From Oligosphaera ethanolica (lineage in GTDB: Bacteria > Verrucomicrobiota > Lentisphaeria > Oligosphaerales > Oligosphaeraceae), in assembly GCF_030814695.1 (NCBI RefSeq), contig NZ_JAUSVL010000001.1:1896227-1960226 (forward strand): DNA of 64,000 nt, given 5' to 3'. The position numbers and the translations under genes were made by a program. Below the pieces are notes generated by a model that did not search any database, was not told the DNA's origin, and saw nothing but the letters and a program-made list of their open reading frames with translations. Positions 46,597 through 55,372 of this stretch are shown here, in pieces (position 1 is the stretch's first letter; each line of letters starts with the position of its first letter).

Positions 46597-47017
46597 TTTC
46601 AAAGAGCAATGCACTGAGTTGCCTCAGTTTTCATTCTTTCATGGAGATTTTACAGAACCTTGTTCGTGAAAAAATAATAGAAGCAAGAGGGACTGCGGCA
46701 TTATACAAAAATAAAGCATGCAAAACAAGTGCTAATATAAGAATAGTTGCGTATTTACCAAGACAGCAGGGGAAAATAATCGCAGCGTGACGCAGAAGTT
46801 GTGACAGCCCACCGCGGCGCTGCCCACCATCAGCCAATGAAATAGCAGTTTGCAGAGCGCAAAACAATGCTGTGGGGCCATACTATTGTTTTCTGCCGAA
46901 GCTGGTGGATCGGACGGATCCGACGGATCGTCGACTTGATCGGTCGGATCCGTCTGATCCGTCCGATGATTCGTAGAGCGCAGCCGGTTGATGCGGCTGC
47001 GAACGGGAGCTTATAGC
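46597..47017. other. Gene-free stretch right of the IS
   Basis: No gene recognised. The first 200 bp are AT-rich and carry no ribosome site ahead of the short frames; they probably held part of the region split by the IS. A 9-bp GATC array lies at 46906-46970. Confidence 0.5.
46906..46970. repeat. 9-bp-period GATC array, short
   Basis: Units such as GATCGGACG, GATCCGACG, GATCGGTCG and GATCCGTCC with the GATCGTCGACTTGATC junction. It has no cap sequence. Confidence 0.8.
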
Positions 47018-48154
47018 ATGCACATCGTGATAGCGGCTGATTCGTACAAAGGCTGTATGCGCAGCGACGACGTCTGCGCGGTGATTGCGGCGGGTTTTGC
47101 CGCCGAATTGCCGACGGCAGAGCTTTGCTGCGTGCCCATGGGCGATGGCGGCGAAGGCACGCTGGCAGCGGTGGTCGCTGCCACCGGCGCGACCTTGCGG
47201 AGCGTGCCGGTACTGGATCCTCTCGGCCGCGGCATCACGGCGCAGTTCGCGATGATGCCGGACGGCCGCCGCGCCTTCGTCGAGATGGCCGCCGCCAGCG
47301 GCATTGAGTTGCTGCGGGCAGCCGAGCTGGATCCGCTCCGCGCCACTAGCTACGGCACGGGCCAGCTCATCCGCGCGGCCATGGACGCCGGCGCCAAGGA
47401 GATCGTCGTCGGCATTGGCGGCAGCGCGACGGTTGACGGCGGCGCCGGCCTGCTCCAGGCGTTGGGCTACCGGCTGCTGGACGCCGATGGCCGGGAACTG
47501 CCGCACGGCGGCGCGGCGCTGGCGTGCCTGGCAGCAATTGATAGCGGTGGCTGCGACAAGCGCCTGCGGGCGCTGCGCCTGCAGGTCGCCTGCGATGTCA
47601 CCAATCCGCTGACGGGGCCCCGCGGCGCCGCGGCGGTATTCGGTCCACAGAAGGGTGCGACGCCGGCCATGGTCGCCGAACTCGACGCGGCATTGACGCA
47701 CTGGGCGGCGGTCCTGCAGGCGCAAGGCCTGGCGAAGGACCTGGACCAGCCCGGCGATGGCGCCGCCGGCGGCGTCGGTTTCGTACTGCGGGCCATCGCG
47801 GGCGCCGACATGCGCTCCGGCGCGCGCATGGTCGCTGAACTGGTCGGCCTGCCGGAAAAACTGCGGCGCGCCGACCTGCTGATCACCGGCGAAGGACGGA
47901 CGGACCGCCAAAGTCTCGACGGCAAATTGCCCGTGGTGCTGGCCGACCTGGCGCGCGCCGCCGGCGTGCCTTGCGTGCTGCTCTCGGGCGCCATTGAGGG
48001 CGACCAAGAGCCATTGCGCGCGCATTTCGCGGCCTGCTTCAGCACGGTACCGGCAGTCATGCCGCTCGACGAAGTCCTGGCCCAGGCGCGGCAGAGCCTC
48101 TACGACCAAAGCCGCGCCATCGCCGCCATGCTGCGCCTACCACACCCATACTGA
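47018..48154 (+). CDS. Glycerate kinase (GlxK/GarK family)
   Basis: 378 residues, the usual family size. It phosphorylates D-glycerate to 2- or 3-phosphoglycerate in glyoxylate and sugar-acid catabolism. Motifs include IVIAADSYKGCMRSDDV at the N-terminus, PMGDGGEGTL, IVVGIGGSATVDGGAGLLQALG, QKGATPAM and LITGEGRTDRQSLDGK. The start at 47018 has GGGAG ~10 bp upstream; the open frame starts 30 bp earlier. It is the first gene in the plus-strand block after the IS. The 9-bp array lies just before it, and the TetR gene 197 bp after it. Confidence 0.93.
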   Translation: MHIVIAADSYKGCMRSDDVCAVIAAGFAAELPTAELCCVPMGDGGEGTLAAVVAATGATLRSVPVLDPLGRGITAQFAMMPDGRRAFVEMAAASGIELLRAAELDPLRATSYGTGQLIRAAMDAGAKEIVVGIGGSATVDGGAGLLQALGYRLLDADGRELPHGGAALACLAAIDSGGCDKRLRALRLQVACDVTNPLTGPRGAAAVFGPQKGATPAMVAELDAALTHWAAVLQAQGLAKDLDQPGDGAAGGVGFVLRAIAGADMRSGARMVAELVGLPEKLRRADLLITGEGRTDRQSLDGKLPVVLADLARAAGVPCVLLSGAIEGDQEPLRAHFAACFSTVPAVMPLDEVLAQARQSLYDQSRAIAAMLRLPHPY

Positions 48155-48283
48155 AATGCGTTTTTCCGCAGCTGCCGCAGCTGAATGATCATTCTTCAAA
48201 AACTGCGATAAGCAGCGGTATCGGCGGGGAAAAAGGCCCAAGTGAACTGCGCCTAGGTTCTGGCAGGATGACGATCGGCGCAT

Positions 48284-48300
48284 TACTGTAATTTACGGTA
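48284..48300. promoter_or_regulatory. Candidate TetR operator
   Basis: TACTGTAATTTACGGTA is palindromic except for one base pair and its centre. It lies ~50 bp upstream of the TetR gene. Self-regulation through such a dyad is typical of the family but is inferred here. Confidence 0.45.
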
Positions 48301-48350
48301 CAGCTCCGGTATGGGGCGAATCCCAGAATGCAGGTAAAGGAGGATATCAC

Positions 48351-48947
48351 GTGGGCATTGTCGTTGATCATGATGAACGGCAGCGGGAGATACTCATAAA
48401 GGCTTTGAAATTGTTCGGGGAGCGCGGTTATCCGGATGTGACTTACCAGCAGTTGGCTGCGGTCTGCGGATTATCGCGGACCACCTTATACAAGTATTTT
48501 CAGAACAAGCGGCAGATTTTTGGCAATGCGATCATGTACCAAGTCGGTGTAATCGGCCACCGTTTTCAGGAATCGATCAAGAGCAATCCCGACCTGAACG
48601 CATCTGAGAAACTCAATTTAGTGTTGAGTCAGGCGATAGACCTGCTGTTTCGCAGCCGGCATCTTTTGCAGGCCATTGTCGAGTACTTGATCAACCAGCG
48701 GCGGCAGGAGCAGCCCGTGGCGCGCAAGATCCGCCGCCACACGGTAGCCTTTCGGCGGACACTGAAGAAGCTGGTGCAGGAAGGCATAGAGACAGGGCTT
48801 TTCCGCGTGACGGATCCCGATTTGGCGACTAATCTGCTGTACGGCTTGATGGAAAGTGCCTCGCTGCGCATTACGCTGATCGAAGACGCCGACCGCGATG
48901 AGTTGCAGCGGCTCTGCCGGCTGATGATTCGGTCCATGGAAAAATAA
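48351..48947 (+). CDS. TetR/AcrR-family transcriptional regulator
   Basis: 198 residues from a GTG with AAAGGAGG 7 bp upstream. The N-terminal DNA-binding helices read REILIKALKLFGERGYPDVTYQQLAAVCGLSRTTLYKYFQNKRQIF, a textbook TetR helix-turn-helix. The ligand domain (residues 60-190) is helical and unremarkable. No efflux or enzyme gene is clearly divergent from it, so its targets are unknown. It may act on its own promoter through 48284-48300. The following ribD gene is 81 bp downstream. Confidence 0.92.
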   Translation: MGIVVDHDERQREILIKALKLFGERGYPDVTYQQLAAVCGLSRTTLYKYFQNKRQIFGNAIMYQVGVIGHRFQESIKSNPDLNASEKLNLVLSQAIDLLFRSRHLLQAIVEYLINQRRQEQPVARKIRRHTVAFRRTLKKLVQEGIETGLFRVTDPDLATNLLYGLMESASLRITLIEDADRDELQRLCRLMIRSMEK

Positions 48948-49028
48948 GCCGCCGGAGTACAAGACTTGCCGACCTGCGGCCGGTGGCGCGCCAACATATT
49001 TTCCCCAACAACGGGTGTGATATAAACA

Positions 49029-50084
49029 GTGAATGACCAGGATGATATTCGATGGCAGCGCCGGGCGCTGCGTTTGGCGCAGCGGGCGCTGGGGCTGTGT
49101 TCACCCAATCCGATGGTCGGCGCCGTGGTGGTTCGCGACGGCGAGGTGGTTGGCGAGGGTTATCATCACCAGGCGGGCTGCCCCCACGCCGAGCCGCTGG
49201 CTTTGGCGCAGGCCGGCGAGCTGGCCCGTGGCGCGACGCTTTACGTCACGCTTGAGCCTTGTTCGACCTGGGGGCGCACGCCGCCCTGCACGGACGCCAT
49301 CATTCAGGCCGGTATCAAACGCGTGGTCGTGGGCTGCGTAGACCAAAATCCCAAGCACGCCGGCATCGCCGTGACCAAACTACAGAATGCCGGTATTGAG
49401 GTCCGCTGCAATGTGCTGGAAGGACCTTGCCGGCGCCTCAACGAGGCTTTCTTCTTCTGGGTCACCAACCAGCGGCCCTTTGTCTGCCTGAAGATGGCCA
49501 TGACACTCGATGGCCGCATCGCCACTGCGGACGGTCATTCACAGTGGATCAGCGGCCCGGCCGCACGCCTCGCCGTGCAGAAAATGCGCCGCTGGGCCGA
49601 CGCGGTCATGGCCGGCGGGGACACCGTCCGGCACGACGACGCGTCCCTGCAGGTGCGCATGCCGGCCGACTGGCCACGGCAGCCACTACGGGTCGTCTGG
49701 ACCTCCGCGCCGGCCCTGCCACCGGAGCTCAAGATGCTCCACGACGGCGGCGCCAAGCCCATCCTGGCCAAGCCCCGCAGTCGCGAGGAATGGCTGGACT
49801 TCCTGACGGCGCTCGGCCGGCACGAACAACGACCGGTGACCGCGCTGCTGCTCGAAGGCGGCGGCGAACTGGCCGCGTCGGCGCTGCGCGCGGGCATCGT
49901 CAACAAAGTGGCTTTTTTTGTTGCCCCGAAGATCCTCTGTGGTCGTGGCAGCCGTCCGGTCGTGGGCGGCGACAACCCGTTGGCACTCGCGGAGGCAAAG
50001 GAACTCATCAACATGCGTAGTCGCTCAGTGGGCGACGATCTGCTCATCACGGGGTACTGCAAAGATGTTTACCGGCTTGATTGA
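49029..50084 (+). CDS. ribD: Bifunctional riboflavin biosynthesis deaminase/reductase
   Basis: 351 residues: an N-terminal cytidine-deaminase-like domain (zinc ligands in CPHAEPLAL and PCSTWGRTPPCTDAI) and a C-terminal RibD reductase domain (KMAMTLDGRIATADGHSQWIS, VTALLLEGGGELAASAL). It carries out the second and third steps of riboflavin synthesis. The start is a GTG without a clear ribosome site. Its end overlaps the next gene, riboflavin synthase, by 20 bp. No FMN riboswitch was seen upstream. Confidence 0.93.
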   Translation: MNDQDDIRWQRRALRLAQRALGLCSPNPMVGAVVVRDGEVVGEGYHHQAGCPHAEPLALAQAGELARGATLYVTLEPCSTWGRTPPCTDAIIQAGIKRVVVGCVDQNPKHAGIAVTKLQNAGIEVRCNVLEGPCRRLNEAFFFWVTNQRPFVCLKMAMTLDGRIATADGHSQWISGPAARLAVQKMRRWADAVMAGGDTVRHDDASLQVRMPADWPRQPLRVVWTSAPALPPELKMLHDGGAKPILAKPRSREEWLDFLTALGRHEQRPVTALLLEGGGELAASALRAGIVNKVAFFVAPKILCGRGSRPVVGGDNPLALAEAKELINMRSRSVGDDLLITGYCKDVYRLD

Positions 50085-50712
50085 AGATATCGGCTCGGTC
50101 ACCGCGCTGAACAGCGCCGGCAAGGCTGCGAAACTTTCCGTGCGCTGCGCGTTGCCGACGGCCGCCATCCGCGTCGGCGACAGCATCGCCGTCAATGGCG
50201 CCTGCCTGACAGTGGAAGCCGTTGGCGCCGACAGCCTGTCCTTTCACTCCCTGCGCGAGACCCTGTCGCGAACCAACCTCGGCGGTTGTCGCTCGGGCAG
50301 CCGCGTCAACCTGGAGCGGGCTCTGCGCCTGGGCGACGCCCTCGGCGGTCATCTCGTCAGCGGCCACGTGGACTGCAGCAGCGAGGTGACGCGCATTGGC
50401 CGGGATGGCGACGACTTTGTGCTCGACGTGGCGTTGCCGGCAGACATGCGCGAGCTAGTCATCATGAAGGGCAGCATCGCCATCAACGGCGTGTCGCTCA
50501 CCGTCGCGCGCCTCACGGACGACGCCTTCGGCGTGTCTATCATCCCTCACACCTGGACGCACACGAATCTCCAGTACCTCAAGGCCGGCAACGCCGTCAA
50601 TCTCGAATTCGACATGATCGGCCGCTACATCCTCCGCCACCTCGCCCTGCGCGAAGGACGAGGCGACAGCACCGTGACCATGTCCGCATTGGAAAAGGCC
50701 GGTTTCCTCTAA
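50065..50712 (+). CDS. ribE: Riboflavin synthase alpha chain
   Basis: 215 residues beginning MFTGLIEDIGSV, the standard N-terminus. Two lumazine-binding repeats are seen, the first with VNGACLTVEAV and the second with INGVSLTVARL. It makes riboflavin from two lumazine molecules in the cytoplasm. The ATG overlaps the end of ribD, implying translational coupling. The open frame extends upstream to 49918 inside ribD and is not the real start. The gene is also called ribC in some bacteria. Confidence 0.95.
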   Translation: MFTGLIEDIGSVTALNSAGKAAKLSVRCALPTAAIRVGDSIAVNGACLTVEAVGADSLSFHSLRETLSRTNLGGCRSGSRVNLERALRLGDALGGHLVSGHVDCSSEVTRIGRDGDDFVLDVALPADMRELVIMKGSIAINGVSLTVARLTDDAFGVSIIPHTWTHTNLQYLKAGNAVNLEFDMIGRYILRHLALREGRGDSTVTMSALEKAGFL

Positions 50713-50838
50713 GTGCCACGCCGTCACCAGCCGGACCTGATCGGTCGATTGGTTTTTTTGCATTTTTCTAGTATCGTAATGCGCTTTACCCCCCAATCGG
50801 CGCTCCTTCCCAGGCAGCCACGGATCACATTTCGGCTT

Positions 50839-51594
50839 ATGGATGCAATTTTTCAACAACAGACCATCCGCGTGGCGCTGGTTGGCCGCAATCTGGCAGA
50901 CATCCTGCCATTGTTGGACCAGTTTCCCGTGCAGCTGGTTGAAGAGACGCCCGACCTGGTCATCTCCCACGGCGGCGACGGGTCGTTGCTCGGCGCGGAA
51001 CGCAGCTACCCCGGCGTGCCGAAGTTTCCCATTCGCGACCGTCGCCAGAACCCCAAGTGCCCGCAGCATGACGAGAAGGCCGTGCTGACCAAGCTGTTCC
51101 GCGGCGAGCTCCGGCAGACACAGTTGCGCAAGCTGTCGGCCACAACTGAAGACGGCGAGGAACTCCGTGGCATCAACGACATCGTCCTGTCGCGCGAACT
51201 TGCCACGAGCGCAATCCGCTACCGGCTGTGGCTGGACGACGTGTTGTACCGCGGCCAGATCGTCGCCGACAGCCTGGTGGTAGCCACGCCTTTTGGCAGC
51301 ACGGGCTACTTCCAGAGCATCACCCACGGCAATATCCAGACGGGTATTGGCCTGGCCTTCAACAACAGCATGGACTTGCTGGGCCACACCGTCGTGCCCG
51401 AAAAAACCAAGCTGACGGTCCAACTCCTGCGGGGACCGGCGGTACTGGTGGCGGACAACGACCTCCAGCAAATTCCGCTCAAGACGGATGATCTGCTCCA
51501 CATACAAGTCATGCCGCAAAAGACTCCGGTCTACGGCATTGATGTCTTTCGCTGTTATGACTGTTACCATCTCCGCAGGGATGGCGTGATGTAG
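50839..51594 (+). CDS. nadK: NAD kinase
   Basis: 251 residues. The NAD-kinase diacylglycerol-kinase-like fold shows LVISHGGDGSLLGAER (the GGDG motif) and VVATPFGSTGYFQSI; the NE/D block reads GINDIVLSRE, with Asp in place of the usual Glu. It makes NADP from NAD. The protein is short compared with most bacterial NadK (~290) and lacks N-terminal extra residues, so the start is uncertain: in-frame ATGs also occur at 50779 and 50713 without good ribosome sites. It follows ribE by 126 bp on the same strand. Confidence 0.82.
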   Translation: MDAIFQQQTIRVALVGRNLADILPLLDQFPVQLVEETPDLVISHGGDGSLLGAERSYPGVPKFPIRDRRQNPKCPQHDEKAVLTKLFRGELRQTQLRKLSATTEDGEELRGINDIVLSRELATSAIRYRLWLDDVLYRGQIVADSLVVATPFGSTGYFQSITHGNIQTGIGLAFNNSMDLLGHTVVPEKTKLTVQLLRGPAVLVADNDLQQIPLKTDDLLHIQVMPQKTPVYGIDVFRCYDCYHLRRDGVM

Positions 51595-51788
51595 AGTGAC
51601 GGCCAGGACGCGCCGGATGACGCGCCCGGAAGGTCAATCACCTCCGCGGCCGCAAGGCGCCGGCAGCAACCCGGAGTGGGTGCAGCCACTGGCCAGTCAG
51701 CACAAATGTATAACTTGATCGGCGGGCGCCGGCACGAGGCATACCAATGCCAAACGGCCGCTGCGCGACGGTAAATGAGGTGATTGTC

Positions 51789-52436
51789 ATGCCCGATTCG
51801 CATTTTGTCAGTAGCGCCCTCGTCGTCTTTCTGCTTTCCTACCTGGTCGGCTGCACGCCCTGCGGCTTTCTCATTGGCAAATTCAATGGTTTGGACATTC
51901 GCCGGCACGGCAGCTGCAACATCGGCGCGACCAATGTGCGGCGGACACTCGGGCGCGACTGGGGCCTCCTCTGTTTCTTCCTGGATTTCTTCAAGGGCTA
52001 CCTGCCCGTACTGGTCATCGGCCACGGCCTGGGCGCGGCGACAGCAGTGGGCTTTGAATGGGGCGGCATTTTCGCGGCCTTCGGGACCGTCCTCGGCCAC
52101 GTCTATCCCTGCTGGCTGAATTTCAAGGGCGGCAAGGGCGTGGCCACCAGCCTCGGGTCGGTCCTGGGCGTGGCCTTTTGGCCGGTGCTCATCGGCGGCG
52201 TGTTCTGGCTGCTGAGTTTCCTGCGCTACCGGATTGTGGCCATCGCCAGCATGGTCGCTGGCGTGGCCATGGCCTTCACGGCGTTCGTCATGCGCGTGGC
52301 CGGCAACGACAAGGTGCACTGGCCAGCGGTGTTCCTGCTGACCATCCTCGCGGCACTCATCATCTACCGCCACAAAGAAAACATCCAGCGCATCCGCGAT
52401 GGCAAGGAACTCGCATTCGGTAAGATCAGGCGCTGA
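51789..52436 (+). CDS. plsY: Glycerol-3-phosphate acyltransferase (acyl-phosphate dependent)
   Basis: 215 residues, multipass inner-membrane protein. The PlsY motifs are present: CNIGATNVRRTLG near 45-60, LNFKGGKGVATSLG near 115 and RHKENIQRIRDG near 200. It transfers an acyl group from acyl-phosphate to glycerol 3-phosphate in phospholipid synthesis. The start is fixed by GAGGTGAT directly before the ATG at 51789, so the longer frame from 51747 is rejected. Confidence 0.95.
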   Translation: MPDSHFVSSALVVFLLSYLVGCTPCGFLIGKFNGLDIRRHGSCNIGATNVRRTLGRDWGLLCFFLDFFKGYLPVLVIGHGLGAATAVGFEWGGIFAAFGTVLGHVYPCWLNFKGGKGVATSLGSVLGVAFWPVLIGGVFWLLSFLRYRIVAIASMVAGVAMAFTAFVMRVAGNDKVHWPAVFLLTILAALIIYRHKENIQRIRDGKELAFGKIRR

Positions 52437-52483
52437 TAACATGGCCCGGCGCGCTGCACCCCGGCCCGCAAGGAGAAGACACG

Positions 52484-53212
52484 ATGACGCGCAACCACAT
52501 TACCGCCCGACGCAGCTTGTTGGCCGTGGCCATCACAGTAGCTCTGCTCACCAGCGTGGTGCGCGCGCAGGTCGCGCCTGCAGCCGCTGCCGGCGCTGAG
52601 GCTGACGCCCTGCCCATTGGTGCGCAGCGCCTGGCCGACGGCTCGCTGAAGGTCGGCGACATCATGGTGCGGCGCGAGCAGCGCGAGCTGGCCTTCCCGG
52701 CGCGTTTCATTCTCCAGGCGGGCGCGCTGGAGGCGATCATCGTCCATCCCCACGGCCGTCTGCACGAAGCGCTGCTGTGCACGGACGTCAAGGCCCTGCA
52801 GGTGCAGGCGATGCTCTATCTCCTCGGCGCCGAAAACGGCCCGCGGCAGGATGGCCTCACCGGCAAACGCGGCGACCTGGTGGATATCGACATCGAATGG
52901 ACGGATGCCGCCGGCAAGACGCGCCGCGACCCCGTCGAGGCGTGGATCATCGACAACCGTACGGAGAAGCCCATGACGCGCGTCGGCTGGGTCTTCGTCG
53001 GCTCACGCGTGAAGGACGGCAATTTCTTGGCTGACGGCGAGGGCAACATCGCCATCAATTACGCCATTGGCGAAAGCGTGCTGTCCACGCCCGATGCGCA
53101 GGGCGAAGACGACACCATCCACTCCGTCAATCACCAGCAGCCACAGCCCCCAAGCGACGCCACGGTCACCGTTGTGCTCAAACCACGGCCAAAAGACGAC
53201 GCCAAACCCTGA
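52484..53212 (+). CDS. YdjY-like domain protein, exported
   Basis: 242 residues with a signal peptide (MTRNHITARRSLLAVAITVALLT). The core stretch resembles the YdjY family: VGDIMVRREQRELAFPARF, then LEAIIVHPHGRLHEALLCTD and VQAMLYLLGAENG. The function is unknown; related proteins occur as periplasmic or secreted Planctomycetota and Lentisphaerota proteins, some fused to ferredoxin domains. GGAG lies ~8 bp before the ATG. Its stop codon is directly followed by the first repeat of the CRISPR-like array, an unusual arrangement. Confidence 0.75.
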   Translation: MTRNHITARRSLLAVAITVALLTSVVRAQVAPAAAAGAEADALPIGAQRLADGSLKVGDIMVRREQRELAFPARFILQAGALEAIIVHPHGRLHEALLCTDVKALQVQAMLYLLGAENGPRQDGLTGKRGDLVDIDIEWTDAAGKTRRDPVEAWIIDNRTEKPMTRVGWVFVGSRVKDGNFLADGEGNIAINYAIGESVLSTPDAQGEDDTIHSVNHQQPQPPSDATVTVVLKPRPKDDAKP

Positions 53213-53423
53213 GCGGCGGCCACGCGCGCGGGGGGAAGCCAGCCACGCGGCCAGGTGCTCATCGCCATAGGCCGCGGCGGTCACGCGCGCGGGGGGAAGC
53301 CGTCGCTTGACGAAGATCTATGCGCCCGTTGTGGGCGGCGGCCACGCGCGCGGGGGGAAGCCCTTGTGACGACACCCGCGATATCGGTCAGCTTGGCGGC
53401 GGCCACGCGCGCGGGGGGAAGCC
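53213..53423. CRISPR. Four-repeat CRISPR-like array, type I-E-like repeat, no cas genes
   Basis: Four 28-bp repeats at 53213-53240, 53274-53301, 53335-53362 and 53396-53423, exactly 61 bp apart, with three 33-bp spacers of unrelated sequence. The only repeat difference is a C to T in the second copy. The repeat core GGCCACGCGCGCGGGG and end GGGGAAGCC resemble type I-E repeats, and the 28/33 spacing fits type I-E. The upstream flank is the stop codon of the YdjY-like gene, with no AT-rich leader on either side. No Cas gene is in the window. An open frame through it encodes the GGHARGGKP-type repeated peptide known from CRISPR mis-annotation. Confidence 0.85.
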
Positions 53424-53504
53424 AGCGGCACGCGTACCGCACCTCCCGGCCCCCTGCGCGCAAAAAACGCGCAATGCGGCGCCGCCGGCACCGCAGATCC
53501 CGGC

Positions 53505-55082
53505 TCAGCCCCTGGGCGCGTAGAAGACGCTGCGGAATTCGACGTCGCCGCGGCGGGCGACCAGCCCCAGCGCGCCATGACGCGCATGTCCGGCGAGCGC
53601 GGGCGCTGCCAAGTCGTGGGTGCTCAAGTCCTGGCCGGCGATGGACAGCGTCACCTTGCCGTCCTGACAGACAATCTTGGCTGCCCGCCAGCTTGAGGCG
53701 ATGCCGCCGATGCCCTTGGTGGCGGGTGAGAGACCGCGAATGGCGCCCGTCGTCGCCAGTCCCGGGGGCGCCTGGGGATCATCGGCGATAACGATTTCCA
53801 GACCGGACTTCGGGCCCTTGCGGGGATCGGCCCAGAAGATCACGCCGGCTTCGCTGCGACTGCCCAGGCGGATATCAAAGCGCAGCTCAAAATTGCCGAG
53901 GTCCTTGTCCAGGTAAATCCACGCCTCGGTCTTGTCGCTGCAGAGGATGCCGGCGCGACTGCGCCACGAGCGCTGCGGGGCACAGGTGAGGCCGCGGAGG
54001 TTTTTGCCGTTGAAGAAGAAGCGGAAGCCATCCTCCTCGTCCTGGGCGGAGATGTAGGTCGGCCAGTCAGGAATGACGATGTCGCCGTTGGCGAGCATGC
54101 TCAACAGCGGTGAGTCGTCTATCTCCAGTGGCAGAAAGACGCGTTCGCGACGCCGGGATGATTCGTAGGTGGCGAAGATCAACGACGTCGCCCGCAAGGC
54201 ATTTTCGCTGCAGAGGATCGACTGGCGCTTGTTGAGCAGGCATTCGATGGAATCAAGAATGTGCAGGTAGGTATCGTCGGGCCGCTGCTCGCCGAGGGGC
54301 ACGTCCGTCCACTTCTGGCCTTCGGCGAATATCCGGCATTTGCCGTGATAGACATCAATCATACCGGCGCTGCCCATGAGGCGTATTTCGTATGGGGTGG
54401 CGTTGCCCTGGCCGGTGGTGAGCAGGCCGGTGACGTCGTTGGGCCATTTGACGTAGGCGATGCCGGCGGTCTCCATGGTCGCGCCGAAAATCTTGTTGTC
54501 GGCTGCGCAACCGATTTGGCCCATGACCCACGACGCCTGCAAGTCGTTGTTGAAAAAGTGCATCATATCAAACCAGTGGGTGCCCCAGTCGAACATGTTG
54601 CTGGTGTTCATTTCCATGCGCTGTAGGGTGCCGATGGCACCGCTGTCCAGCAGCTTCTTGGCGGTGGACCAGCTGGCGCCAAAACGGCGCTGGTGGCAGA
54701 AAGTCAGCATAATGTCGCGATGCACGCAGGCCTCATGCATCCGCACGGCTTCGCCAAAGGTCGGCGCCATGGGCTTCTCGGAATTGATCAGCCGCGGCGG
54801 GTGATGCAGTGACGCGCAGTCCAACACGGCCTGGCAATGCAAATGCGGCCACACACAGACGCTGACCACGTCCAAATGCTCGCGTAATAGCATGTCGCGA
54901 TAGTCCGCATAGCATTTCTTGAAACCGAACTTGGTCTTAAAGAAGTCCCGCGCGGGCTTGAATACGTCCGCGCAGGCCGCCAGCACGACTTTGTCAGAAC
55001 GCATATACGCACTAGCATGCGCCCAGCCCCGACCACCACAACCAATGACACCAACCCGAAGTTTCTTTTCTGCCATCGACAT
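53505..55082 (-). CDS. Fusion of Gfo/Idh/MocA oxidoreductase with DUF1080 (3-keto-disaccharide hydrolase-like) domain
   Basis: 525 residues. Residues ~1-345 are a Gfo/Idh/MocA dehydrogenase: LRVGVIGCGGRGWAHASAY (Rossmann), RLINSEKPMAP (EKP) and FDWGTHWFDMMHFF (catalytic Asp/His). Residues ~355-525 match DUF1080, beginning FRFFFNGKNLRGLTCAP and continuing NFELRFDIRLGSRSEAGVIFW. The dehydrogenase would make a 3-keto sugar and the DUF1080 part would cleave it, so one protein could carry both steps of oxidative glycoside cleavage. There is no signal peptide. AGGAG lies just upstream of three clustered starts (GTG/ATG/ATG); the ATG ending at 55082 is used here. Confidence 0.85.
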   Translation of the reverse strand: MSMAEKKLRVGVIGCGGRGWAHASAYMRSDKVVLAACADVFKPARDFFKTKFGFKKCYADYRDMLLREHLDVVSVCVWPHLHCQAVLDCASLHHPPRLINSEKPMAPTFGEAVRMHEACVHRDIMLTFCHQRRFGASWSTAKKLLDSGAIGTLQRMEMNTSNMFDWGTHWFDMMHFFNNDLQASWVMGQIGCAADNKIFGATMETAGIAYVKWPNDVTGLLTTGQGNATPYEIRLMGSAGMIDVYHGKCRIFAEGQKWTDVPLGEQRPDDTYLHILDSIECLLNKRQSILCSENALRATSLIFATYESSRRRERVFLPLEIDDSPLLSMLANGDIVIPDWPTYISAQDEEDGFRFFFNGKNLRGLTCAPQRSWRSRAGILCSDKTEAWIYLDKDLGNFELRFDIRLGSRSEAGVIFWADPRKGPKSGLEIVIADDPQAPPGLATTGAIRGLSPATKGIGGIASSWRAAKIVCQDGKVTLSIAGQDLSTHDLAAPALAGHARHGALGLVARRGDVEFRSVFYAPRG

Positions 55083-55180
55083 CACGCTCCTGTGTAATGA
55101 CCACGGTTCCTCTGCAACCGAGCCCTAAGATAGCGCCACTTGCCACGCACGTGGCTACATTGCTATTATTTTCGCGGACA

Positions 55181-55281
55181 GATCCGACTGATCCGACTGA
55201 TCCGACTGATCAAGTCGACGGATCAAGTCGACTGATCGGTCCGATCGGTCCGATCCGTCCGCGAAGAAGACAGAAGAGCGG
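55181..55281. repeat. 9-bp-period GATC array with variant cap
   Basis: Units of GATCCGACT, then the GATCAAGTCGAC junction (twice), then GATCGGTCC units. The right cap GTCCGCGAAGAAGACAGA is a variant of GTCCGCGATAAAAGAC. A left-hand GCGGACA mirrors it. It lies between the fusion gene and the PHP gene. Confidence 0.85.
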
Positions 55282-55372
55282 TCCGCACCGTCCGCGCCGT
55301 TTCCGCGGCTAGCCGTGCTGCAACAAATCTGCGGAAATCTGCGTAATCTGCGGATAGGCAATGCCGCTTGGT

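Noticed and set aside
46494..46790. Short open frame right of the transposase as a second IS gene
   Set aside because: It starts inside the nested palindrome, lacks a ribosome site and passes the right inverted end of the element.
48948..49028. FMN riboswitch upstream of ribD
   Set aside because: Only 81 bp lie between the TetR stop and the ribD start. The conserved FMN aptamer segments are not present.
53255..53791. 178-codon open frame through the CRISPR-like array
   Set aside because: The repeated GGHARGGKP-type peptide is the translation of the DNA repeats. It crosses the end of the fusion gene and has no start signal.
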